Source: Fontimicrobium_A sp034506455 (GTDB lineage: Bacteria; Zhuqueibacterota; Zhuqueibacteria; Residuimicrobiales; Krinioviventaceae). From it: 5,467 nucleotides of DNA. Below, piece after piece: positions 1-5,467 of the stretch. The position numbers and the translations under genes are program-made. The stretch is from contig JAPDPN010000162.1 of assembly GCA_034506455.1 (NCBI GenBank), positions 1 through 5,467 of the forward strand, written 5' to 3'. The first letter of the stretch is position 1. Every line of letters begins with the position of its first letter. Under the pieces are notes generated by a model, which ran no database searches, was not told where the DNA came from, and saw only the letters and a program-made list of their open reading frames with translations.

Positions 1-192
1 GAAGGAAAAAATCATGCGATATTTTACAAATTAAAAAGCTATATTTACAAGTTGAGCGACGAGGAACTGGACGATATCGCCCGCGCCGCATTGGGGGTGC
101 CGCTCCCAAAGCGAACCATGCTGACGCTCTTTCGTGCCGCCTTGGTCAAAAAGCCGTCGCTGATTCTGGATGCGGTCAAAGTGTTTACCTGA
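1..192 (+). CDS. C-terminal end of an unrecognised protein (5' partial)
   Basis: Frame 1 is open from the first base to a TGA at 190-192 and gives 63 residues. There is no in-frame ATG before position 118, so the gene most likely begins upstream of the window and this is its tail. The peptide is mixed basic and hydrophobic. It contains an acidic helix-like stretch (SDEELDDIARAALG) followed by an amphipathic C-terminus ending in AVKVFT. I see no catalytic motif and do not recognise the family. C-terminal tails of this kind occur in several enzyme classes, such as radical SAM proteins and glycosyltransferases, but that is only a loose impression. The stop lies 10 nt before the next start, on the same strand, so it is probably co-transcribed with the phosphatidyltransferase gene. 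Confidence 0.6.
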   Translation, partial: EGKNHAIFYKLKSYIYKLSDEELDDIARAALGVPLPKRTMLTLFRAALVKKPSLILDAVKVFT

Positions 193-193
193 A

Positions 194-198
194 AAGGA
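194..198 (+). promoter_or_regulatory. Shine-Dalgarno sequence of the phosphatidyltransferase gene
   Basis: AAGGA sits 4 nt before the ATG at 203, just after the stop of the upstream gene. The spacing is short but usable. This site favours the start at 203 over the in-frame ATG at 170, which lies inside the upstream coding region. Confidence 0.5.
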
Positions 199-202
199 CT
201 CT

Positions 203-814
203 ATGAAAAGGATCGGCATCATCCAAGTTATCAAAGAAGACAAAAACAAATTCGCTCTACCCAACCTGTTTACCGTGCTGCGGCTGGTCTTTCTGCCGTT
301 CATCCTCTTTTTCCTCTGGCAAGGCACCCGGCAAGGGGACATGCTGGCGCTCATTTTTATGCTTGCCGCCTGCTGCACCGATTTTCTCGACGGCTACCTG
401 GCCCGGCGGTTGAACAAAAAGAGCGATCTCGGCCGCATGCTCGATCCCTTGATCGACAAGATCAGCGTGGACGCCGCCATGCTGGTGCTGACGACGCAAA
501 AAGGCCTGCCGTTTTGGTATGTCACCGTGGTCATTTGCCGAGACCTGTTCCTTCTTCTCGGCGGAACCGTGGTCATTTCCAAGAAACGACTCGTCATCGA
601 ATCCAACATGCTCGGCAAAACGACAGCTACTGTCTTTGCCTTGGTGATCATTACCTACACCCTCAATCTGCCCTACATCAAGCAGGCGTTGATGTATATT
701 TCTCTGGTGTTGGTGCCGATGACGGTCATCGGCTACGTTCACAAATATTACGACGAGCTGAGGCGTCTTTCCAAGCGTAAACGAGCGGCTGTCGAACCGG
801 TAAAACATGTTTGA
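203..814 (+). CDS. pgsA: CDP-alcohol phosphatidyltransferase, probable phosphatidylglycerophosphate synthase
   Basis: This 203-residue integral membrane enzyme carries the complete CDP-alcohol phosphotransferase signature DxxDGxxARx8GxxxDxxxD. The residues are D60, D63, G64, A67, R68, G77, D81 and D85; the aspartates bind the divalent metal and the CDP-alcohol. The N-terminus has a PNLFTVLRL segment (about 20-28) typical of PgsA-like proteins. About six hydrophobic segments follow (roughly 22-40, 46-62, 86-98, 104-123, 139-157 and 163-180), and the tail is basic. PgsA joins CDP-diacylglycerol and glycerol-3-phosphate to give phosphatidylglycerophosphate, the precursor of phosphatidylglycerol and cardiolipin. 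The motif proves the superfamily but not the acceptor alcohol, so phosphatidylinositol- or cardiolipin-type activity is not excluded. An in-frame ATG at 170 would add 11 residues, but it overlaps the preceding gene and lacks a ribosome site. The 3' end overlaps ftsY by 8 nt. Confidence 0.88.
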   Translation: MKRIGIIQVIKEDKNKFALPNLFTVLRLVFLPFILFFLWQGTRQGDMLALIFMLAACCTDFLDGYLARRLNKKSDLGRMLDPLIDKISVDAAMLVLTTQKGLPFWYVTVVICRDLFLLLGGTVVISKKRLVIESNMLGKTTATVFALVIITYTLNLPYIKQALMYISLVLVPMTVIGYVHKYYDELRRLSKRKRAAVEPVKHV

Positions 815-1706
815 TCTGTTGGCCAAATTCACCCAGGGCCTTGCCAAGACGCGACAGGGACTCGTCGAAGGATTGGCGCGCATCACCGGGGGTCGCGCAA
901 TCGACGAGTCGCAGTTGGAAGAGCTCGAAGAGTTGCTCTTGTTGAGCGATATCGGTGTGGACACTGCCGAGAGAGTCATCGTTTCTCTTCGTCGCAGGTT
1001 AAAGGAACAGGACGCAGCAGGCGATCCCGTCGAGCAGTTAAAGGCGGTGCTGCAGGAGCAGCTGCAGGTCTCGTCATTGGTGTCACCGACCCAAAAACCA
1101 TGGGTGATCAGCGTCGTCGGCGTCAACGGTTCCGGCAAGACGACCACCATCGGCAAGCTTGCGTATTATTATCGCGGACAAGGCAGAAAGGTGCTGCTGG
1201 CCGCCGCCGATACGTTTCGCGCCGCAGCGATCGATCAACTGCAGATTTGGGCGGAAAGGGCGGGCGCCGACCTGATCCGCGCCCAGTCCGGCGCCGATCC
1301 GGCCGCCGTCGCTTTTGACGCCCTCAAGGCCGCCTTCGCGCGCGACTGTGACGTGCTGCTCATCGACACCGCCGGTCGACTTCACACCAAATCCAACTTG
1401 ATGGCCGAGCTGGCCAAAATTCATCGGGTGCTGAAACGAGTGGATGCCGAAGCTCCGCACGAGGTGCTGCTGGTGCTCGACGCCGCCACCGGCCGCAACG
1501 GCCTGACCCAGGCAAAGCAATTCCTCGAGGCGGCGGGTGTAACCGGCTTGGTCCTGACCAAACTGGACGGAACGGCCAAAGGCGGCATTGTCTTTTCCAT
1601 TTCGCAGGAACTCGGCCTGCCCGTCAAATTTATCGGTGTCGGTGAGCAGATCGACGACCTGGCCCCTTTTGATCCCAAAACTTTTGTCGATGCATTGTTT
1701 CAGTGA
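807..1706 (+). CDS. ftsY: Signal recognition particle receptor FtsY
   Basis: The product is a 299-residue SRP GTPase that docks the SRP-ribosome complex at the inner membrane, so that Ffh and FtsY hydrolyse GTP reciprocally and hand nascent membrane proteins to SecYEG. The N domain (about 1-85) starts with an amphipathic helix (LLAKFTQGLAKTRQGL), the usual lipid-binding element of short FtsY proteins. The G domain has the P-loop GVNGSGKTT (105-113), DTFRAAA (135-141), DTAGR (187-191), TKLDG (251-255) and the closing GVGEQIDDLAPFD. These motifs, with the N-terminal helix and the absence of a methionine-rich M domain, separate it from Ffh. The long acidic A domain of enterobacterial FtsY is missing, as in most other phyla. 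Its ATG lies within the last codons of the phosphatidyltransferase gene (8-nt overlap) with no clear ribosome site, which suggests translational coupling. Confidence 0.97.
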   Translation: MFDLLAKFTQGLAKTRQGLVEGLARITGGRAIDESQLEELEELLLLSDIGVDTAERVIVSLRRRLKEQDAAGDPVEQLKAVLQEQLQVSSLVSPTQKPWVISVVGVNGSGKTTTIGKLAYYYRGQGRKVLLAAADTFRAAAIDQLQIWAERAGADLIRAQSGADPAAVAFDALKAAFARDCDVLLIDTAGRLHTKSNLMAELAKIHRVLKRVDAEAPHEVLLVLDAATGRNGLTQAKQFLEAAGVTGLVLTKLDGTAKGGIVFSISQELGLPVKFIGVGEQIDDLAPFDPKTFVDALFQ

Positions 1707-2968
1707 AAACAGCCTTTATCAATCTCGGTTGCCCTAAAAATCAGGTCGACTTGGAAATCATTCTTGGTAGTTTATCGGTTCAGCCTGCCGAACTGGACGA
1801 CGCAGAGGCCGTAATCATCAACACCTGCGCGTTTATCGAGAGCGCCAAGCGTGAATCCATTGACGCCATTTTTGAGGCGGTGAGCGTCAAAGAAAAACAT
1901 CCCGAGCTGAAAATCATCGTTTCCGGTTGTCTGCCGCAGCGCTATCGAGACAAAATCAAAGCTCTCATCCCGGAAGTCGATCACTTTGTCGATACCCGCG
2001 AAGCAGAACAGACTGCCGAAGAAATCCGGCGATATCTACAGCTTCCCGTCAGCCCCCAGGGTCGCCGCTTGCTTTCACCTCACCACTACGCCTATCTGCG
2101 TATCGCCGAAGGTTGCGACAATCGCTGCGCCTATTGCGCCATTCCGCTCATCAAGGGCGGCTATCGCAGCCGGCCGGCTGCAGAGATTCTCGCTGAAGCG
2201 CATCGTCTGGCGGAACAAGGCGTCAAAGAACTGTTGATCATTGCTCAGGATACGACAAGCTACCGAGATGTGGACGGCATCGACCTGCCGCAGCTGCTCG
2301 CCCGTCTCGACGCCGTGCCAGGCATCCAGTGGATTCGTCTGATGTACACGCACCCTGCGCATTGGAGCGATCGGCTTATCGAAGCCTTTGGCGGTTTCGA
2401 AAAAGTCGTTCCTTATGCCGACATTCCGATTCAGCATATCTCCGACGCTCTTCTTCAGCGCATGAATCGCAAAACCACGCGGGCTCAGATCGAAGAGCTG
2501 ATTGATCGTCTGCGCTGTCGCGTCCCCCATATTGCGCTGCGCACCACGCTGCTTGTCGGTTTCCCCGGCGAGACCGATCGTGATTTTGAAGAACTGCTTG
2601 ATTTTGTCGAAACGGTCCGTTTTGATCATCTGGGCGTATTCACCTTTTCCCGCGAAGAGGGTACGCGCGCCTATCGCTTCAAAGACGACGTGCCTGAAGA
2701 AGTCAAGCTGGAGCGGCAGCAGGAAATCATGCGGCGGCAGATCGAGATCGCCGAAGAACGCAACGCCGAATGGATCGGCAGGACCGTCCGCGTCCTGGTC
2801 GATGAAAGCGACGCGCAAAGCGGTATTGCTTATGCGCGCTGCTTTCACCAGGCGCCGGAAATCGACGGCAATATTCTTCTCCCCTCAATTGTTGCAGCAG
2901 GTGAATTCCGCACGGTCAAGATAACCGACTTTGAACTGTTCGATCTGCGAGGGGAAATAATCGACTAG
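1703..2968 (+). CDS. rimO: Ribosomal protein S12 methylthiotransferase RimO
   Basis: This 421-residue radical SAM enzyme adds a methylthio group to the beta-carbon of a conserved aspartate of ribosomal protein S12, using two [4Fe-4S] clusters. The N-terminal methylthiotransferase domain (about 1-105) carries the three cluster cysteines C10 (LGCPKN), C42 (NTCAFIESAK) and C76 (SGCLPQR). The radical SAM domain (about 125-350) has C138, C142 and C145 in EGCDNRCAYCAIPLIKGGYRSR-like form, typical of RimO rather than the tRNA enzyme MiaB, and a later GFPGET motif (286-291). A TRAM domain occupies about 357-417 and presumably contacts the substrate. The start is a GTG whose last bases overlap the ftsY stop (GTGA). 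It is preferred because the first conserved strand begins immediately after it; no Shine-Dalgarno is visible, consistent with coupling. Length is slightly under the family norm of about 430-450. Confidence 0.96.
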   Translation: MKTAFINLGCPKNQVDLEIILGSLSVQPAELDDAEAVIINTCAFIESAKRESIDAIFEAVSVKEKHPELKIIVSGCLPQRYRDKIKALIPEVDHFVDTREAEQTAEEIRRYLQLPVSPQGRRLLSPHHYAYLRIAEGCDNRCAYCAIPLIKGGYRSRPAAEILAEAHRLAEQGVKELLIIAQDTTSYRDVDGIDLPQLLARLDAVPGIQWIRLMYTHPAHWSDRLIEAFGGFEKVVPYADIPIQHISDALLQRMNRKTTRAQIEELIDRLRCRVPHIALRTTLLVGFPGETDRDFEELLDFVETVRFDHLGVFTFSREEGTRAYRFKDDVPEEVKLERQQEIMRRQIEIAEERNAEWIGRTVRVLVDESDAQSGIAYARCFHQAPEIDGNILLPSIVAAGEFRTVKITDFELFDLRGEIID

Positions 2969-3013
2969 GAACTTTACACGGTTTCGGCACGTGAAAAGAT
3001 GTGGAAATTTTAT

Positions 3014-3018
3014 GAGGT
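3014..3018 (+). promoter_or_regulatory. Shine-Dalgarno sequence of the GWxTD-protein gene
   Basis: GAGGT lies 7 nt before the ATG at 3026. This is the best-placed ribosome site in the window and decides in favour of 3026 over the in-frame ATG at 2999. It lies in the 57-nt gap after rimO, which is otherwise unremarkable: I see no clear terminator hairpin and no strong promoter in it. Confidence 0.6.
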
Positions 3019-3025
3019 CATTAGT

Positions 3026-4282
3026 ATGAAGGTTTTACGTTTTTGGCTGTTTATCGCGCTGCTCGGCTTTTTGCGTGCAGCGGAAATCGGCCCGCCGCCC
3101 ATTCATCACGATGTCACCGTGTTTGCTGCCAAAGATCGATTGGACCACAGCCTGACGAGCATTTCCGTCGAGACCGTCTTTGACGATCTTCAGTTCATCA
3201 AAGCGGACAGCGGTTTTCAGGCGGAATACCAGCTTTCGGCCGTTATCTATCAGGGAAAGGATCAAATCGACGGCAAGACCTGGAAGCAAAAAGTCACCGT
3301 CGGCAGCTATGATCGCACCAACAGCCGCAACGAGGTTGATTTGGCAGGCATCACGTTCGATCTGCCGCCCGGAGATTACCGCCTGACTTTGACAAGAGAA
3401 GATTATGCAACGGGGAAGTCTCTGTCCGTGACTGATCGCTTTCGCGTTGAGGACTTTTCCCGCGCACCGCTCGCGCTCAGCGACATCTCTTTTGCCCGCC
3501 GAGTCGAAATGAAGGACGGCCGCGTCGAAAGTATAGTGCCGGAAGTGACCAATCCCTATAAAGGGCTGGCCTCACCTTCTTTTGCCTATTTCGAGGTCTA
3601 TGCGCAAAAAGCCGAGCGGCCCGTTGAGGTGCATTATGAAATCACCGGCGAGAAGACCGGCGTTGTTGTCAAGCGCGATTTTATGCTGCCGTTGCAGGGT
3701 TTGAGGACCGCCATGGCCTTTCCTCTGCCGATCGACAGTCTGCAGCATGACGGATACCGTTTGGCGATCAAAGTTTCGGACGGAAACCGCAAGGCCGAAA
3801 CAAAAAAAGAGTTCTTTATCCGTTGGCCGGGATTGCCCCGCAATGCCAAGGATTTGAATCTAGCCATTCAGCAGCTCCAGATCATTGCTTCACCGGAGGA
3901 GTGGAAAAAGCTCAAGCGCTCGGCCAAAGAAAATCAGGTTGAAGCTTTTGCGCGCTTTTGGGCTGTGCGGGATCCGTCGCCGGGCACCGAATACAACGAA
4001 GCGATGGAAGCCTACTATCAGCGCATCAATTACGCCAACGAAACTTTTACCGTTATGGGGCGCGAGGGCTGGCGAACCGATCGCGGTCTTGTCTTTATCA
4101 TCCTTGGCCCGCCCGATGAGGTGATCCGCAACGATTATCCGTCCAACTCCAAGCCGTATCAGATCTGGCAGTATTACTCGATTAACCGCCAGTTTCAGTT
4201 TTTCGATCGCAGCGGTTACGGCGATTATGAACTGCTCAATCCGGTTTCGCTGTATGAACTGCAACGCTTTATTCGCTGGTAA
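3026..4282 (+). CDS. Exported GWxTD-domain protein of unknown function
   Basis: The product is a 418-residue predicted secreted or periplasmic protein. The N-terminus has basic residues followed by a hydrophobic core (about 6-16) and an alanine pair at 18-19, giving a plausible signal peptidase I site. No lipobox cysteine is present, so it is not an obvious lipoprotein. Residues about 20-270 look beta-rich, with alternating polar and hydrophobic strands and segments such as LPPGDYRLTL, suggesting one or two beta-sandwich-like modules. The C-terminal part (about 275-418) is the GWxTD domain: FWAVRDPSPGTEYNE (311-325), then YYQRINYAN, the naming motif GWRTDRG (348-354), LGPPDEV (360-366), and a tyrosine/tryptophan-rich end with IWQYY and FDRSGYGDYEL. 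The family has no established function. An in-frame ATG at 2999 would add nine residues before the signal peptide, but the ribosome site supports 3026. Its position beside an LD-carboxypeptidase gene is compatible with an envelope role, which is inference only. Confidence 0.85.
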   Translation: MKVLRFWLFIALLGFLRAAEIGPPPIHHDVTVFAAKDRLDHSLTSISVETVFDDLQFIKADSGFQAEYQLSAVIYQGKDQIDGKTWKQKVTVGSYDRTNSRNEVDLAGITFDLPPGDYRLTLTREDYATGKSLSVTDRFRVEDFSRAPLALSDISFARRVEMKDGRVESIVPEVTNPYKGLASPSFAYFEVYAQKAERPVEVHYEITGEKTGVVVKRDFMLPLQGLRTAMAFPLPIDSLQHDGYRLAIKVSDGNRKAETKKEFFIRWPGLPRNAKDLNLAIQQLQIIASPEEWKKLKRSAKENQVEAFARFWAVRDPSPGTEYNEAMEAYYQRINYANETFTVMGREGWRTDRGLVFIILGPPDEVIRNDYPSNSKPYQIWQYYSINRQFQFFDRSGYGDYELLNPVSLYELQRFIRW

Positions 4283-4354
4283 GCCGCTCAGGATTTGGAA
4301 AATTTCGAACGTGCTTTCAAGACCGCGGCGCTCATTTGTAACGGTCGTCCGCCG

Positions 4355-5299
4355 ATGACGCCTCTGAAACGCTTTTTTAACCGCATTCAAAAGCCGCCCC
4401 GACTCCAGGCCGGAGACCTGATCGGCATTGTTTCGCCGTCCGGCTTTTTGAGCGACGACAGAATCAAACGCCTCGAAAGCGGCATCGCGCGGCTGCAGGA
4501 AATGGGCTTCAGGGTGCGGACGGGCCGTCGGCTTTTCGATAGAAAAAGATACCTGGCAGGAAAAGATGCGGATCGCGCCGCCGATCTGAACGAAATGCTG
4601 CGCGATCCGGCCGTGAAAGCGGTGCTCTGTTCGCGCGGCGGTTTCGGCGCCGCCCGCATTCTGGATGCCGTCGACTATAAGGCGGTTCGGCGACATCCAA
4701 AAATTCTCATAAGCTTTAGCGACGGGACGGCCCTGCAGTCGGCGCTGTATGTACGGTCACGGCTGGTCACCTTTTCCGGCCTTATGGCGGTCGAGCTTGC
4801 GGAAGCGTCGATGGAGAGTTTGGAAATCTGGCGTACTATGCTTTCCCGAGACACTACCGGGATGGTTTTAGAGTCGCCGACTTTTCGAACCGTAATCGGC
4901 GGCGTGTCGGAAGGAATACTGCTCGGCGGCTGTCTTTCGATTCTGGTTTCGCTTTTAGGTACGCCCTTTATGCCGGACCTAAGCGGCACCCTGCTGGTTC
5001 TTGAAGATGTCGGCGAACCGCTGTATCGAATCGACCGTTTTCTGACGCAGCTGCGTCTCTCCGGCGCCTTGAAAGGAGTAAGCGGCGTCGTTTTTGGTAC
5101 GTTTGTCAGCGAACCGGCGGTGTCGATTGAAGAGCTTGCGGAGGTCGCTTACGAGCATTTGTCCTCGACCGGTATTCCGGTCTTTTGCGGTTTGCCTTAC
5201 GGCCATTTTCCGCAGCGGCTGACGCTGCCTTTCGGCGTTCGCGCCGAATTGGATGCGGATCGTGGAACAATCACTCTATTGGAATCGGCAACTCTATGA
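4355..5299 (+). CDS. LD-carboxypeptidase, peptidase family S66
   Basis: This 314-residue protein matches the S66 (LdcA/MccF) family of cytoplasmic serine peptidases. LdcA removes the terminal D-alanine from L,D-linked murein tetrapeptides during cell-wall recycling; MccF cleaves the antibiotic microcin C. Family landmarks in order are RLQAGDLIGIVSPSG (16-30), SRGGFGAARILD (93-104), the nucleophile segment SFSDGTAL with S122, GGVSEGILLGGCLSIL (182-197), LLVLEDVGEPLYRIDRFL (213-230) with probable catalytic E217, and GLPYGHFPQRLTLPFG with H284. The Ser-Glu-His triad is therefore intact and the length is normal. No signal peptide is seen. The start is uncertain: a TTG at 4295 would add 20 residues unlike the family and has AGGA only 1 nt upstream, while the ATG at 4355 has no evident ribosome site but fits the family N-terminus better. 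The 3' end overlaps purN by 4 nt. LdcA function is more likely than MccF, as no microcin genes are nearby. Confidence 0.92.
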   Translation: MTPLKRFFNRIQKPPRLQAGDLIGIVSPSGFLSDDRIKRLESGIARLQEMGFRVRTGRRLFDRKRYLAGKDADRAADLNEMLRDPAVKAVLCSRGGFGAARILDAVDYKAVRRHPKILISFSDGTALQSALYVRSRLVTFSGLMAVELAEASMESLEIWRTMLSRDTTGMVLESPTFRTVIGGVSEGILLGGCLSILVSLLGTPFMPDLSGTLLVLEDVGEPLYRIDRFLTQLRLSGALKGVSGVVFGTFVSEPAVSIEELAEVAYEHLSSTGIPVFCGLPYGHFPQRLTLPFGVRAELDADRGTITLLESATL

Positions 5300-5467
5300 A
5301 ACGAGAAGAACCTCTTCGTCTGGCGGTCTTGGCCTCGGGCCGCGGCTCCAATCTGCAGGCCATTCTCGATCATATTCACGAGGGCACGCTCGATGCCCGC
5401 GTCGTCGCCGTCATCAGCAACAACGGCAATGCCGGTGCGCTGGAGATTGCACGCGCAGCAGGTATTG
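5296..5467 (+). CDS. purN: Phosphoribosylglycinamide formyltransferase PurN (3' partial)
   Basis: The frame is open from the ATG at 5296 to the window edge, giving 57 codons of a protein usually near 200 residues. The N-terminus shows the first Rossmann strand and phosphate-binding loop LAVLASGRGSNLQAIL (9-24), with G17, S18 and N19 matching the GSN loop that holds the phosphate of glycinamide ribonucleotide. It continues with VVAVISNNGNAGALEIARAAGI, the second strand and helix of PurN. The enzyme transfers a formyl group from 10-formyltetrahydrofolate to GAR in the third step of de novo purine synthesis, in the cytoplasm. The catalytic Asn-His-Asp residues lie beyond the window. The start codon overlaps the stop of the LD-carboxypeptidase gene (ATGA), implying translational coupling; a weak GGAA lies 11 nt upstream. 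Confidence 0.94.
   Translation, partial: MKREEPLRLAVLASGRGSNLQAILDHIHEGTLDARVVAVISNNGNAGALEIARAAGI

Noticed and set aside
2..34. AAGGA followed by ATG at 14, resembling a gene start
   Set aside because: The frame from this ATG ends after six codons at TAA (32-34), and it lies within the open frame that runs to 192.
257..1156. Long minus-strand open frame (299 codons) across the phosphatidyltransferase and ftsY genes
   Set aside because: It lies antisense to two genes with strong family motifs, its translation is rich in low-complexity Ser/Thr/Cys and His/Gln runs, and it resembles no family. It is a codon-bias shadow.
2075..2848. Minus-strand open frame inside rimO
   Set aside because: It is fully antisense to the radical SAM and TRAM regions of rimO, with no recognisable domain or ribosome site.
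2931..2961. Possible promoter TTGAAC with AATAAT about 19 nt downstream, before the GWxTD gene
   Set aside because: Both boxes are imperfect, the spacing is long, and they lie within rimO coding sequence. Such matches are expected by chance. A promoter for the GWxTD gene may exist but cannot be placed.
2988..2993. CACGTG palindrome in the gap before the GWxTD gene
   Set aside because: A lone 6-bp palindrome is too short and common to call an operator.
4283..4354. Possible terminator or short gene between the GWxTD gene and the LD-carboxypeptidase
   Set aside because: There is no GC-rich hairpin followed by a T run, and no separate coding signal was seen.
3890..4696. Minus-strand open frame spanning the GWxTD/LD-carboxypeptidase junction
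   Set aside because: It is antisense to conserved motifs of both genes, and its composition is typical of a shadow frame.

Overview
The window is a compact, single-strand (+) stretch of bacterial chromosome. It holds four complete housekeeping-type genes, one complete gene of a poorly characterised family, and a partial gene at each edge. In order these are: the C-terminal end of an unrecognised protein (to 192); a CDP-alcohol phosphatidyltransferase, probably phosphatidylglycerophosphate synthase (203-814); the SRP receptor FtsY (807-1706); the ribosomal protein S12 methylthiotransferase RimO (1703-2968); an exported GWxTD-domain protein (3026-4282); an S66-family LD-carboxypeptidase (about 4355-5299); and the N-terminal part of PurN, glycinamide ribonucleotide formyltransferase (5296 to the window end).

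Spacing suggests one or two transcription units. Gaps are 10 nt or less, or genes overlap by 4-8 nt, from the first partial gene through rimO. A 57-nt gap then precedes the GWxTD gene, which has the clearest Shine-Dalgarno sequence in the window. The LD-carboxypeptidase follows with 12-72 nt between, depending on its start, and overlaps purN by 4 nt (ATGA). I saw no convincing terminator, RNA gene, repeat, mobile element or CRISPR array, and no gene-free stretch longer than about 75 nt.

The genes do not form one pathway. They cover phospholipid head-group synthesis, co-translational targeting to the membrane, ribosome modification, an envelope protein of unknown role, murein peptide turnover and purine synthesis. 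Membrane and envelope functions are well represented (PgsA-like, FtsY, GWxTD protein, LD-carboxypeptidase). The organism looks like a moderately GC-rich bacterium. The GWxTD domain is, from family knowledge, mostly found in Bacteroidota/Chlorobi-type (FCB) lineages, Acidobacteria, Gemmatimonadetes and related uncultured groups, so such a lineage is my best inference. The sequence alone does not fix the taxon.

I found no evidence of a new biological system here. The most interesting locus is the GWxTD protein and its placement between rimO and the LD-carboxypeptidase.
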